Source: Episyrphus balteatus (lineage: Eukaryota; Arthropoda; Insecta; Diptera; Syrphidae). Taken from it: a DNA stretch of 64,000 nucleotides. A program made the position numbers and the translations under genes. The stretch spans positions 2,294,001 through 2,358,000 of the forward strand of contig NC_079138.1 in NCBI RefSeq assembly GCF_945859705.1. Direction: 5' to 3'. Each line of letters opens with the position of its first letter. Position 1 is the first letter of the stretch. This document shows positions 24,438-36,396 of this stretch, one piece after another. Below the pieces are notes generated by a model that saw nothing but the letters and a program-made list of their open reading frames with translations, had not been told where the DNA came from and made no database searches.

Positions 24438-25142
24438 GGGGGGAAATCCCTCCGGAATTTTTTATTTTGTGCATTATTTTTTTTTTTTGCGTAATAAATT
24501 TATTTATCAACCGATGAAACTATTTTCAGTGGTCTTAGCCTTAAATGAAGCCTCAAAAGTGCCTAGATAGTCCCGAAACCCATGCGCTCCGAACCTACCA
24601 TAGTACGAAAACGAAAACTTTAAACGCATTTTTTTCGAAACTAGTTTTTTTCCGCGCCGTGCAATGTAACTCAAAAACTAATGAAGCTATCGACTTGAAA
24701 TTTGAAGCAAATTACTCTTTAAATCATTGGCCACAACATGAACCTAAAAGTTGAATAAAATTTGTACAATAAATATTTTTTTAACTACTTCTTTGTAAAA
24801 AAAATATGTTTTTTTTCGTTTTTTTGATTTCTAATTTTTATTTTTCATTTAAAAAAAAATAAATTTAGGTTCATGCAATGCGTACTAATATCATCTAATG
24901 GAAAAAAATTTATTTTTTGATTTAAGATGATTTCCTGGACTTGTACATTGCACGGCGCAAACTAGAGGCGTCAACTTTGAAAGGCTCCAGAGCCGCCATT
25001 TTGTTATTTTTTCATTTCAAAAAATTTTTTTTCAATTTTATTAATGTCAGTAATATCTTGTCTTTTTCCAAATTTCAATAAGTGCTTTCAGTTTTTCATA
25101 AAAAAATAGTAAAAAAGGTGTCGTCTGGAGGGATTTCCCCCC
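24438..25142. mobile_element. 705-bp element, 16-bp TIRs, TTAA target duplication
   Basis: GGGGGGAAATCCCTCC (24438-24453) is repeated as its exact reverse complement at 25127-25142. Both ends are flanked by TTAA (24434-24437 and 25143-25146). Subterminal inverted blocks GCCGTGCAATGTA (about 24656) and TACATTGCACGGC (about 24944) add symmetry. TTAA duplication is typical of piggyBac-type transposition. These TIRs begin with G instead of the usual C-rich start, so the family assignment is tentative. No transposase frame, so non-autonomous. Confidence 0.8.
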
Positions 25143-25503
25143 TTAAACTAACGATTTTTTCAAATGAAACAAAAAAAAGTTTAGATGAATAAAGAACAAA
25201 AAGTTGGGTTATACTGAGCTAACGAACCACAGTGAAAAACCAACAATTTTTACACTTAACAAAAAAAATTATTTTTTGTGATTTTTGAGACAATCGAACA
25301 AGATTAGAAAAAAAAAATTTGCATTTGGAAGTACCAACTTAACATAACCATAAAATACCATTATGTTTTTTTTTGTCCGCAATATATTATATGAGCCTTA
25401 AAATCTCATTAAAACCATTAAAATCACTGCACAACTCATCATAGGGCATTATAAAGGTCAATTCATCTCAGTCATAGTTTTTCTACATAAAAAATCGTGT
25501 GTA

Positions 25504-25727
25504 CACTAGACTGATAAAAAAAAATAATTTTTTTTTGTTCATAGTTATATCTAAAATATTGTTGGAAATTCCCAAAAAAAAATCCTGTAAAAGTTTTAAA
25601 CCTTAATCCTAATTATTAAATACTGCCACAAATTTCACAAATTCCTATTCCCCATAATGATTTCCATGGAAAAGATTGTGTTTTTGAGATTGAAATTTTA
25701 TAACTTTTTTTTTTAATCAGTCTAGTG
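25504..25727. mobile_element. Tc1/mariner-like MITE, 224 bp
   Basis: CACTAGACTGAT followed by an A run (25504 onward) mirrors a T run followed by ATCAGTCTAGTG (ending 25727). TA dinucleotides at 25502-25503 and 25728-25729 fit the TA duplication of Tc1/mariner elements. The first six bases, CACTAG, are the same as those of the large palindrome at 55801. No coding capacity. Confidence 0.75.
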
Positions 25728-25734
25728 TACAGGT

Positions 25735-25790
25735 GTACACAACACATGTAAACGCGATTATAGTTTTACTTCTCATTCACATAAATTCCG
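25735..25790 (+). repeat. GTGTACAC / ACTTCTCATTCA dispersed repeat, diverged copy
   Basis: The block with ACACATGTAAACGCGA and TTACTTCTCATTCA is a diverged match to 37612-37675 and to the start of 52675-52935. Confidence 0.45.
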
Positions 25791-28770
25791 TTTAGAAGCT
25801 TTCCGAGCTGAAATATGAAAACTGTCAATTTTTTGGAGTGGGGATGAAGTGCTATCAAAAACACACAAATTCAAAAAATTAAAAAATATTCGAACGTTGT
25901 TCTTGGAAAAAATAGCAAAAAGAAATTGCTTTTCTAGTTTAATAATGTTTAAATAAATAAAACGAAATATTTACACAATATTTTGTCAATGAAATAAAAA
26001 ATTGCCAATAATTCCTAAAAATACAACAACAAAATTCTTATTCAAAGAGAATGAATTTTTTTGACATTTCTAACTTTCAACCTAACTTCTACTCATTGTT
26101 ATAAATCAAAATACTTTCAAAAGCTAATTATCACAACAACAAAAAAATTCAAATTCTAAACTTTAAACCACATTCGCTTATGTGGCGATTAAAAAATACA
26201 TATACATATATAAATTTTAAAACTGTTCACTTGCAACCACACACCAACTCGCTTTAAATAATATTAAGCAATAAATTACTTCTTTACATCAAACTATAAA
26301 TACTTATGTACTACTTGTTCTTTCCTCTTATTCGCATGCTAAAACTAAAGTGTATTCCTGAAATCCTCTTTAGTGCCAGATCACGATTTAAAATGACGAT
26401 GTGATGGTAAAAGGGATACAGTGAAGGGAAGAGTAGGGGCAACGAAAGGAAAATAGAGCGAGTTTTTAGCTTAGAGAAAGTTTTTCAAAATCCCCATTTA
26501 AGGCATTAAGAGTTATATTTTTGTATCTTGTAACAGGATACTCTACCAAAATATTATTATTTATACATTAAAAGCAAAAGGAATGATATTGAGAGGATTT
26601 TTAGTTCTTCATAATTCCGCCAGAGCACATCGCTTAGCGTAAATATCTATTTACCTTGAAACTAAAGTGGAAACAACTTTCCTGGTCCCAGTCTGGCGGC
26701 GCCAGTTTTGGTCCGCTTTCGGTCCAGTTGCATATCTCGAGTTCAATTCACTCTCCACAACGTGAATACTATAAATACTTGTACTTGCACAAGACCAAAG
26801 CTAATATGGGTGCTGCTGGCTGGGTTTAGTTTGGTTATGTACCTCTTCTTGCCCTTGCCCTTGCCCTTGCCTTGCTTTTCCAATACCTACCATACGAACG
26901 GATCTAGTGCAGTGACGTGTGTGTATTGTATTAATAAAACAAACGATATAGGAAGAATGGCGAGAGAGAGCTCAAACAGCCAGCATACGACCGACGTATC
27001 GAAACGTGTTGTGCTAATAATTATTTGCTTTCAGCACCTCAATTTTGCATTTTAGTAGTCTGAAATCACACCGGAAAGCTTGCTGCTTCCTGACTGGCTG
27101 GCACTGCCATGTAATCACATGCCATTTTAAACAATTCCTAGGAATTTTATACTTCAAAGTCCATAACACAGAATCCTTATGGCTGCTGCTTCAGCCATTA
27201 GTGAGTAGCCAATTTATGTAAGTTGTCCCGTGATTTGAGTGCCGCTGCTCGGCTATGAGGACGACAGTCAACACATATGGTATAGTATACTCGACGACGA
27301 CGACGACGAAGGACGAGTATGTATATGTCCTTATGCAGCCTGCGTGGCATTTGCTGTTCCCACAAAACCCAGAGGCGATTCTTGTCAAGAGTGAAACATT
27401 ATTAGGAGACCGAGACGACGACGATGACGACGTGCCTAGTCAAAGTAATGTTAGCTGCAAAACAAGCACACAGCATCAGCATCAATCGGAATCCTCATCA
27501 TCAGTAGCAACAGCAACAGCAGAAGGAGTAGCAAAAGGCTAGAGTAGCATCAGAAGTAGATAGATAGCAGTAGCATATACAGAAGACAGGACAGCACAGC
27601 ACAGAGAACAAACCTAAAGCAGCAGCTTTTAACTGACAGAATGGATTTTTGCCAGCGGCGGCGAGCAATTCAACAGATGCATAATTTTTGAAGCTCATGT
27701 CTATATCCATTTCTATAGCAACCAGAAATGGACAGAATTCAAAACGATTTCGAATCACATCAAATGTATATATTCGTTACATTTTTATTTTTCTACTCTG
27801 TTTTTTTTTTTCTATCCTCGAGACACTTTTCTTTAAAATTGAGATTTTGCATGTATTCAATGAATCTTTGTGTATTTCAATTTATTCAAATTAAACTTAT
27901 AAAGTCTTTCAATCTTCCTTAAAAATAAATCCAGTAAGGTTTAAAGCAACAAAAATATACAAAAGAAATACGGGTAAAACTCTATTTTGTTCTATTTTAT
28001 GGGACGATTTACTATAAAACGGCAACACCAATCACTTACAAATGATCAATTAATCCGCATTCGTTGACAGGAAAGCATCGGAGCGGAAATCAGCTCCAGG
28101 AGTAAGATAACAATATTAAAGCACTGACCCACAACGACTATAGTAATTTACCCTAAGGGGTAATAATTTTAAGAAGTAGACTTTAGTTTGACCACCAGTG
28201 GAAACTGTTTGACTACCAACAAAAGCCGTTTGTTTGCTGTTTAATATCAATGCAGCGGACTAGATGCCAGAAACCCATACTCGAAACAAAAAATCATGTG
28301 TGCAATTCACACGTGTTAGAAGTGAAACCTCAAAAAATCATTTTTCTTGCAAAGAAAATCGAAAAAACCTACCTTTTATATGACGCTTCAATAATGTATG
28401 TACATATCTACCATGCCTACCAAAAAAGTAAGACATTTTTAAAGCCATCCATGTCAAAATTTCAAAATGAGACTACAGTACTTTATTCTGGCTGATCTGA
28501 TCATCATCTTCAGGTGTTTTGAGGTATTTTTCCAATTTTTTCAATTTAAGATTGTGTAACTTGTAGAGAACATACCGTTATGTGTGATATATCAAATAAA
28601 AGGTTATGTTATCAGCATGCGTATTAAAGTTAGATCAAATTTGTATGTGCACTAGTTCAAAGGTTATAACGTGTGAAGGAAAAAACATCTTTTTACCATT
28701 GTCTCGGAATTTTGAATATGAAATTAATTGAAATTTTGTACATTTATAGTTTATTTAATTACCTATCTAC
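25791..28770. other. Unassigned; includes triplet-rich, less AT-biased tract
   Basis: Contains a CCCTTG hexamer array (about 26847-26874), a CGA tract (27291-27311) and CAG/ACA/ATC triplet-rich sequence (27400-27620). The 26650-27680 stretch is visibly less AT-skewed than the rest of the window. A 95-codon plus-strand frame (27255-27542) has poly-Asp and Ser/His/Gln-rich segments that follow from the triplet tracts. I see no domain and no convincing splice context. If any host exon or 5' UTR lies in this window, this is one of the likelier places. Confidence 0.4.
26847..26874 (+). repeat. CCCTTG minisatellite
   Basis: Four to five adjacent CTTGCC hexamers. Confidence 0.85.
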
Positions 28771-28771
28771 A

Positions 28772-28890
28772 GCCATGTCCAACGAATTTGATGTTCAAAG
28801 TGGAGTCAAACAGAGCTGGATATTGTCGCCAATTTTGCCTTTGACAGGATTATGGGCCTCCATCCAACAAATATCAAAGGTGGTGATGCA
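28772..28890 (+). pseudogene. RTE-like reverse transcriptase fragment
   Basis: The plus frame reads NEFDVQSGVKQSWILSPIL, matching the conserved RT segment 'F.v.tGVkQGc.LSP.LF' of non-LTR elements. After a one-base frame change near 28845 it continues as DRIMGLHPTN, corresponding to the 'lD.imr' segment that follows in RTE-type RTs. The catalytic YADD box is not present downstream. The expected Gly-Cys after GVKQ reads Ser-Trp. Clearly a decayed scrap. Confidence 0.65.
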
Positions 28891-29619
28891 GGGTTCCCAG
28901 GTTTTCAAAATAAAATTCCCTTTTTTTGACACCAAAACGTTATTGTTTCCCCTTTTTTTCCGATGAAAAAATGCAAGTATTTAAAACCTCATTAATCCTA
29001 GTTTGAAAGTTAAAAATAGATAATATTTTCGACATATAACAAAAACAAGGTTTTAAAATATACGCGGTTGAAGACCAATCAAGTTTTTTAGAGCTTTTAT
29101 TTATTTTTATTTATTTAAAAACTCAGTAACACCTGGAGTTAGGGGGAAAAAATTGTGGTTTTTTGGACCGTCACTCATTAAAAAAAACCAAGCTTCGTCA
29201 AATTTTTACCCATTTTAGATTTCTTTACAGTTTTAGATAGAAGACATTTAGACCTTTTCAAGAATGTATAAAAAATGTGGTTTAATTAAAACCGCCTAGA
29301 ATTTATAAGCTGACAAAGTTCAAAAATTCCATTTTTTTTTTCGTTATTTACCCAACTTTTCAAAACAATACGCTATTTTAAAAATACATTCTAAAACAAT
29401 TTTTAATTTTTAAAATCAAATGAGGTATTTTTTTTATGAAAATCAGTTCAAAAGAAGGCTTAGAAAAAAATTTTACGATTTAAGCCCAGATATACAGAAA
29501 TTCGAAAGTTTACTCACCATTTCGTAATCAACGTGCAACTTTAGCTCTACAAAACGTAATATGTCTCCGCCCGCGTATATTTTGATTGTTTCACAATGTT
29601 TTTAGTTTTTTTTTGATTC
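28891..29619. other. Unassigned AT-rich DNA
   Basis: No recognisable gene or repeat partner. A TTTATTTATTTTTATTTATTT low-complexity tract is near 29097. Confidence 0.45.
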
Positions 29620-29760
29620 AATTTTTTTTTTTTGTGTGTTTGTTACCTCATAACTTTGGACTAAGTGAACCAATTTTGATAATTCTTTTTGTATTATCCA
29701 TAGAAACTATGTACATATTAGAAAAACCATAAAGCACAGTTTTAATCCATGGAAGTCGGT
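29620..29760 (-). mobile_element. ACCGACTTCC-ended MITE-like repeat, truncated copy
   Basis: The right end GGAAGTCGGT (29751-29760) and the block CATAACTTTGGACTAAGTGAA match the family in inverted orientation. The other inverted end is missing, lost in a T-rich tract near 29620. Confidence 0.65.
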
Positions 29761-29999
29761 TTTGTTTTTTGATAAAAATGATTATTTGTTAGTCTATTAT
29801 TCAACAGAGAACTTCTCTATAAACCAGGTTAAGAACCTATTTGCACGAAAACTTAAGTGGCAGTAAATTGGATACACTACAACAACTACATTGTCAAGAA
29901 GTTAGAAGACCTAAAAGACCGTATTTGAACAAGTAACCATAAGTATTGTGATATTTTAGATTTTACATCACAAAAATTTAATAAGAAAACATGCGACAA

Positions 30000-30185
30000 A
30001 AATGGAAGGGGCCTGCATTTTAGCGCTAAGTCGCCGAACTTTTTAGCAGAGATTGTCAATTCCTTCCAAGAGGTTGTCCCCGCAAAAAAAATTGTATTTA
30101 ATTTTTAAGTTGGTGAAGGCTGGAAATCGAACCCAGATCTCTGGCCTCATAGTCCATCGCTCTAACCATTGCGCCATAGGAAAAA
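30000..30185 (-). repeat. tRNA-derived SINE, minus strand
   Basis: On the minus strand TGGCGCAATGGTTAGAGC (from about 30176 downward) is a close match to a pol III A box and D arm. GGGTTCGATTTCC (about 30123-30135) is a good B box at normal spacing. The anticodon arm has only about three pairs, the loop would read ATG, and the acceptor stem falls in an A run, so this is a SINE head and not a working tRNA. The body would extend to about 30000. Interval end is estimated. Confidence 0.6.
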
Positions 30186-30770
30186 AAAAAGAATTGTTAT
30201 TTTACACGGTTACTTTCTTGCACACATTAAAGGAAATGCATATAACTATGAGTGAAAATGAGTCTTAAGGTAAATTAAATAAATTACTTAAATGACAATG
30301 AAAAACTAAAACTGACTTTAAAGTTTCTTTTGGCAGGAAAGAACTGTAAGCAAAAATCTATATTGAAGGAGATATGTAGATACTATGTTTTTGAGGTAGA
30401 AAAGTCAGTGGTTTTATGATGATTAGGATCCTTTTAAAAGGAAACAAAAAAAAAAAAGAAAGAAGAACTAAGAGAAGTTGACACTATGAAGACGTAGAAG
30501 AAAAACGACCTATTTCCGACTAAGTAAAAACAAATAATAAAAATCGGCGATAGCAAAAACTAGAGGAGAGGATTAGGGCTAAAAGAAGGACGACGACAAC
30601 GACAACAAGGACATCATCATTATTGTCGTTGTACTCAAAATGACAACTATGGGAGTACTCTCAGTTACAAAAGTGCTTCATCGTCACCACTCTATGGAAT
30701 ACGAAATCCCCGCAGCAGATTCTGCACATTTCTTGTTCTCATAACACTACCAACACCAACACCATACCAA

Positions 30771-30789
30771 CCCCCCCCCCCCCCCCCCC
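30771..30789 (+). repeat. C19 homopolymer
   Basis: Nineteen consecutive C, followed by more C-rich sequence. The minus strand has G-quadruplex potential. Confidence 0.95.
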
Positions 30790-31461
30790 TCCCGCCCTGC
30801 CTCCCCCTTATCTATATCTAATATTATCGGCAGAGTACCTCAGGAAGGATGATAGATAGATACTGTTTAAAAGCGAGCGGGTGTATACGGGTAAAAATAG
30901 CAGCGACAGTATCATAAAACATATCGTCCAAGATAGAATGTTACATGTGAATGGGATTGGATTGGATGTACCGAATGTTTAAGCGAAATTTTGATACTCA
31001 CGATGTAAATCCAGATATTTAGTTCTCTCATTTTTGTTTTTTGTTTGTTTGCTCTTTCAATATCTCTTCAAAAGGATATTCTAGGACCATTATTCAGGGA
31101 GAGGGGGCACAAATTTAGAAGATAGAAACAAATTGTTTCAATCAGCCGGTTTTTTTTTTATTATTTATTAAAAATTTAAAAGCTTCAAGCTGAATCTTTT
31201 CTAATTCGTATATAAATTTCAACATTTTATAATAATAACAAATAAAATCATTTATTATAATGATTTTAATATAAAAAGAGATACAAAAATTCTCTGCGCA
31301 AGTCTCTCTATTTTCCTAGATGGGAGGGAAATTCTTAAAAAAGTGTTGCCACTTTTAACAAATACCGCGTAGAGTAGAGTTACATCTCTATATCAATATT
31401 TGAAACTTACTTCTATGACAAGTGTAGAGGGAAAGTAGGGTTGTGGGATTGAGAGCTGTAA

Positions 31462-31482
31462 GGGGGGGGGGGGGGGGGGGGG
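31462..31482 (+). repeat. G21 homopolymer
   Basis: Twenty-one consecutive G in AT-rich DNA. Confidence 0.95.
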
Positions 31483-32264
31483 TTTGTGAGAAACCAAAAC
31501 CAGCTATTTGAATATCTACGGACTACATTTGATTTAAGGAATACCAAATTTTATATGGTATAGCATCAAACAAAAATGAAAAGTTTTGAATACGAGTGTA
31601 CTAAGTGGAGGGGGTTTGTTTGGAGATTTGGATGAAATGTATTATTATTTATTAAATAGCTTAAGTTATACGTAACTGAGTTTGGGTTGCATGATTTTTG
31701 TCAAATGATTTTCTGCGTGAAAGAGAGTTAGAACCCCTAAGAATATGTTTCTGAAATTTCAAGGCAAGCATATTTACTAGCCCCTAAAAGTATGCTATTT
31801 TATGCTAATTTTTCGTAGGTGTATTGTAATACATCAAAATACAAAAAATTACCCACAAATTTAACATTGGAGAAAGTCTATAGGTACGGTATTAAAATTT
31901 GTCCTGGGTGATTGCGACAACCTAGGAAGAGGAGACATATTTCGAAGCATGATCGGAAAGCCGACTTTGGGGCAAAATCTTGCTAAGTCTTTTTCCGATC
32001 TCGAATAGTTTTTTAAGAGCTCCAATGTCCAATGATTCATGGGCTTTGACGAATGCGGATTAAAACACCTTGGATTTTTTTTGAAAGAAAAGTTTTTTGG
32101 AGAATTGTTTAGTAGTGTTCACATTGATAGTGAGAAAAATATACAAGACCGAATTGTACGCGTTGTACAAGGACACAAACCTAAGTCATGTGAAGTGGAA
32201 AGTTTTCGACTCTAACACAGAGGGAAGCTGTGCCTAGTTTAAGGCTGCGTAGGTTCGCAAGTAG

Positions 32265-32355
32265 AAGAGAACCTCAATAAACTTGTCGTGTAAAACTGGA
32301 AGTAGCTAGCTAAAGATAAAGCTGGCTGGTGAATCTTGTTGTTTGAGGCCCAATT
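32265..32355 (+). pseudogene. RTE-like C-terminal scrap
   Basis: The plus frame reads NWK*LAKDKAGW followed by LLFEAQ, the conserved RTE C-terminal block. The same block is at 17395-17625 and 21400-21460. A stop replaces the residue before LAKD. Upstream coding sequence is not recognisable. Confidence 0.6.
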
Positions 32356-35300
32356 ATTTATTCATTAAGGATTTTAGCCACCTTCAGAGCTCAGTCTTGA
32401 CTTTTTTTTCATGTTTTTTTTTTTGTACAATAAAAGTGTTTTAGAAAGTATGAAAAGAGTAAAGTTTGAGAAAGAGAATACTATTATATTGTTTATGTTA
32501 AAAAAAAAAAACATTTTTTCTATACAAAATTAAAAAAAAATTTTTTTTTTCAAATATTGATGTTTTTCTCCAAAGTGGGTTCATATCAATTTAAATAGGA
32601 TTTATTGATAAAATACATATATACATAAATAAAATACAGATTTCTTCAAAATAATCGACAAATCATATTTTTGTATTAAAAATCCATTCTCAGTGTCATT
32701 TATGAATAATATTTTCTATTTTTGTGTGGTTTTTTATTTGATTCTTTCTTCAACAAGCACAATTCTTAGCGTGATAATTTCATAACAATCCCTTAATCCT
32801 ACACTCATCAAATAAAAGTACCATTCTCTAGCCCTTCAAAATAAACCCCCACCTCCCCTTCCGCATTCCATTTCATCCCTTGATCATATACTCAATCTCT
32901 AACCAACAACGTCAACGTTTAAAAACTTTTATCCACTTCAAATTGAATACAAGCAATGAAATATATATATATATATTTTTTTTTTTTTAACAATATCTAT
33001 TTCTTGATTTATTCCATCAAATTGAGCTCTGTTCACACGGGTAACTCAAGAGTCAAGAGCCTTGTTGCTTTTTCTTGTGTGTCCTGTTGTTCTGTGATGT
33101 AGTTAGTTCTGTGTGTCTAATATGCAACAAAAAAAGAGAGACAATTTACTCTCTTTTGTTCTCTCTCTCTTCTTTGATTCTAACAAAAGTGGCAACACTG
33201 GAAGGATATAAACTGTTATAGTATAATCTATTATAGACGTGGCTGTTCTGTTCTGTTCTGTCCTGCAGAAAGTTAGCAACAAAAATTTTCATCCTACATT
33301 TTTCTCTCCAAAAAAATTTGGAAAAATTACTCTTTCTCGATGGCATAACACACACAGTGTGATTTGAGCCTTTGAACCGATTGCTGGTGGATGGATATAC
33401 GGTCCCGGATATTCGCGCCAACCTTTGAAAAAAAAAATTAGAACAACGGGTTTTTTTTCCAGAGTGTTGTGAGTTTTTTTTTTTCCTCTTCTTTTCAATT
33501 TCTGCTATATAGGGTGCTCCTTACAAGTTTTTTTTAAATTCACCTGGATACGAAGTTATTACTGTGCTTTGTGTGTGTTTCTATATGTGTCTTGACTTTA
33601 TTTGAAGAGTTAAATCCTAATCCTATTTGAATTGATAGTCATTATCATTTCAAACGATTAATTTGTAATAGTTGACAAAAAAAAAAAAATAAGGACACAG
33701 CATCCTGTTTTTTTTTTTTTGAAAAAAAAAAAAATTATATCTCTATCTTTTTTTTTTTTTGCCGGTTATTATATGTCCATTGATACATATATATATTTTA
33801 TTTTGTTGTCTATCGTATATTTTTTTTCACCAAGGATATGTCTAAACGCGTCCTTATCGAATATTTTTATTTTTTTTTTTTTTGTTGTTATATTTTTTTC
33901 CTCTTCTGCCAAAGGAATGAAATGTAATTTCTTTTTATCTGTATCCGTATTCGTTTGTGTCGTATTCGTATATTCGTGTGTTAATGGAGAAGATCCTTGG
34001 CAATGAAGAAAATATATTATATTGGCCTAAATTTGCGGAACGTGTGCGTTAGAGTTTTGTGATTGCGCGAGATTTTTCAGGTGTTTACTCGTTTTTTTTT
34101 TTTTTTTTTCCTTCTAGGCTAAGACACCCTTTCTTTAAGTTATCCCCCCCCCCCAACCCCCTTCCCCTAGTTTACCCTTCTTTAACCGAAAACACGGGGC
34201 AAAGCACGACTTCTTTGGTGTTATTTTGCGCGCGCTAAAAAATCCACATAAAATCCTTTTAACTGTTATTATGTTTTCGTGACACGATGTCATTTTGTGG
34301 TACAACGATATAATTGTTTAGTGTTTCTCTATGTGTTTTTTTTTCTTCTGATTTTTTCGTTTTTTTTTTTTTTTTTAACTGTGGTGATAATTTAAGGTGA
34401 AATCTGAAATCTGATGAAAATCTCAAATGAAATTTAAAGCTTTGGGTAAAGCAGAGCTTGAGTGAGTGTTCTACATAGAAATATGTACAAATGAAAAAAA
34501 AAAAAATTGTGTAAAAAAAAAATAAATTACAAAAACTGAAGGTATAAATCTTTTGCAAATTAAAGGAGCCATTAAGGAAGGAGATTTATTTTTTTTGGAA
34601 AAAGGATATTTTACGTTTTTTTTTTTATTACTGCGTTGGTAAAGGCTTTTTTTCACACCATCAATTCTGTAGATACTTTTTGCTGACGAATAAGTAAGTT
34701 TTAAAGATTTTTTTTAACTATCAATTTTGTTTGTAGTTTTTTTTTTTTATTTGTATGTTAATTTTTTTTTTATAAAAATTTATAATTTAATTTTAATTGT
34801 TTTAATATTAAATTTATTTTTATTTTATTTTTTTTTTTATCTTATTAGGGGACATCTATAGGCTTTTGCAGACCACTAATTTGACCTCTATTTTGAGAAA
34901 AGAAGATTTTGAGGATTTTCCTTTACTGCTGTAATTTTTGTATTTAAGGATTTTTTTTTGAACATCCTGTAATTTTTCTCTTGGAAGTCTATGATAAATA
35001 GCAGATCTAAATAGGTACAAATAAATGTTTGGAATAAGTTTTTTTTTTGTCAGAATCCCACATAAAAAAAAGTCGTTACCTAGAATCCTGAAATCATTGA
35101 ATCTCGACTAATCTCAAATCTATAAAACCCAATATCCTAAACACCTAATATTCCAGAAACTCAAAATTCCAAAAATTAAATAAAAAGAAAGATTAAGCGC
35201 AAAATTTTTCATTTTATATATAATTTTTCGGAATTTCGATATCGGAAAAAAAAAACAAGCCAATTAAGAAGTAAAGTAGTAAACAACCAGTTTAATTAAA

Positions 35301-36055
35301 TTTGATTGTGCTTCCTGCAGTTTTGTGTTGTGATTGTATTAATTGATATAGTCATTTAACGAACATCAAAATGTTTAATGGGATAACCATAGTTAATAAA
35401 TTTATGGTAAATATGAAAATTACATGTTTTCAAAGAATTCTGGGCTTTACTTCGTTTTAAGTTGATTTGATGGTGAATTTATATAAATTTATAAGAATCA
35501 CTGATTCACTTTGTCCTACCTTTAGGCAGAAAATTAAGGACTGCATTAAAATTCACACAAATGAGATACATTTGCCTTAGTCAAAACAACCAAAGTATAT
35601 CCAGATTTCAGGGTTTTCTATCGAATGAATTTTCAAATTCAAAATCAACCAGAAACATATGCAAATATTTTCAAGTCATCGAAATGTAGAAGAAGTCAAG
35701 TGTTCAGCTTCAACTGTTGATACTGAAAATTTTAAAGAAACCGATTTGTATTCTTTCAGCTCTTAAAAATGATACCTTGTTTACAATTTTTCAAAACTTT
35801 ACATAGAAAATAAAGTGTCTCAAAAATCAGTCTTCTATGCTTTTCATGACTTTTTACATTAAAATAAACAAGTTGAGTTTTTTTGGCAAAACTATATGAG
35901 TTACAAAAAAAACACACCCACACAATTATAGCATTTTTCGTGGATTTTTTAAGCCAATAGCTATTTTTTATGTTTAGCAGTGAATTTTGCAAAATACCTA
36001 TATGGAAATTTTTATCAATATTTGAAGCGGATTTTTGAATGAGCGATCGAAAAAC
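32356..36055. other. Unassigned AT-rich DNA
   Basis: Long A/T runs are frequent (33665, 33710, 33753, 33870, 34090, 34360, 34740, 34830). A C-rich patch lies near 34145-34170 and a (TA)n near 32960-32972. The stretch 33000-34200 is somewhat less repetitive and could be unique host sequence. Reading frames there are short and homopolymer-derived. A CTTCAACTGTTGATACTGAA motif near 35706 recurs in diverged form near 36318. Confidence 0.4.
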
Positions 36056-36060
36056 ACAAC

Positions 36061-36396
36061 AACTGCGTTACTTTACTAACAATTTTAGGTTTTTTTTTTT
36101 TATTTAATCATATAATTAAGCCCTCTTATATAGCAATTTTAAACTATAGTAACAACATAAGTCTCCCATGAAGTAAAATCGCAGAAACTTTATTTTCTAT
36201 TATAAATTTTCAATAGTTTTTATTATTGCGTTACCTAGCAAAAATTATCTTACAAACTTGAACTTTTCTAAAAACATAGAAATATAGCAAAAAATTTGTT
36301 TATATTACAATTCGAAGATTCAACTTTTGATACTGAATAAGAAATTTTGTAAGAAATGCTATAAAAAACACTTACTTGTCATAAAGTAACGCAGTT
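36061..36396. repeat. Inverted repeat with 15-bp perfect ends
   Basis: AACTGCGTTACTTTA (36061-36075) is mirrored by TAAAGTAACGCAGTT (36382-36396). A further GTAACGCAGTG lies near 36710, so the motif is used more than once. The interior is AT-rich and non-coding. No clear target duplication. A small MITE is likely but unproven. Confidence 0.45.

Larger units (their letters stand above)
23708..25352. mobile_element. Nested foldback element
   Basis: Outer arms 23708-23856 and 25229-25352 are diverged reverse complements. Shared blocks include CAAAAATCACAAAAAA, a GTGTTAAAATTTTT-type block and CACTGTG. Inside the left part an inner foldback (23866-24395) has arms sharing TTATAGAAGCATTATTTTTT, CATACACCA-AGTGACCTTTTT and CAAATTACCAA. 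A separate TTAA-flanked element (24438-25142) interrupts it. Arms are imperfect, so the structure is older than the inserted element. No coding sequence. Confidence 0.6.
30186..32260. other. Unassigned DNA with extreme C and G homopolymers
   Basis: Mostly unassigned. GACGACGACAACGACAAC-type triplets occur near 30590-30605. The sequence between 31900 and 32260 upstream of the RTE tail may be decayed retroelement coding sequence but could not be aligned by eye. Confidence 0.4.

Noticed and set aside
27255..27542. 95-codon frame with poly-Asp and Ser/His/Gln-rich segments
   Set aside because: Composition follows from CGA/GAC/CAG triplet tracts. No domain or splice context seen, so I list the region as a candidate to test and not as a gene.
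30115..30182. Functional tRNA on the minus strand
   Set aside because: Anticodon arm pairs poorly, the would-be anticodon ATG is unusual for a eukaryotic tRNA, and the acceptor stem falls in an A run. A SINE head fits better.
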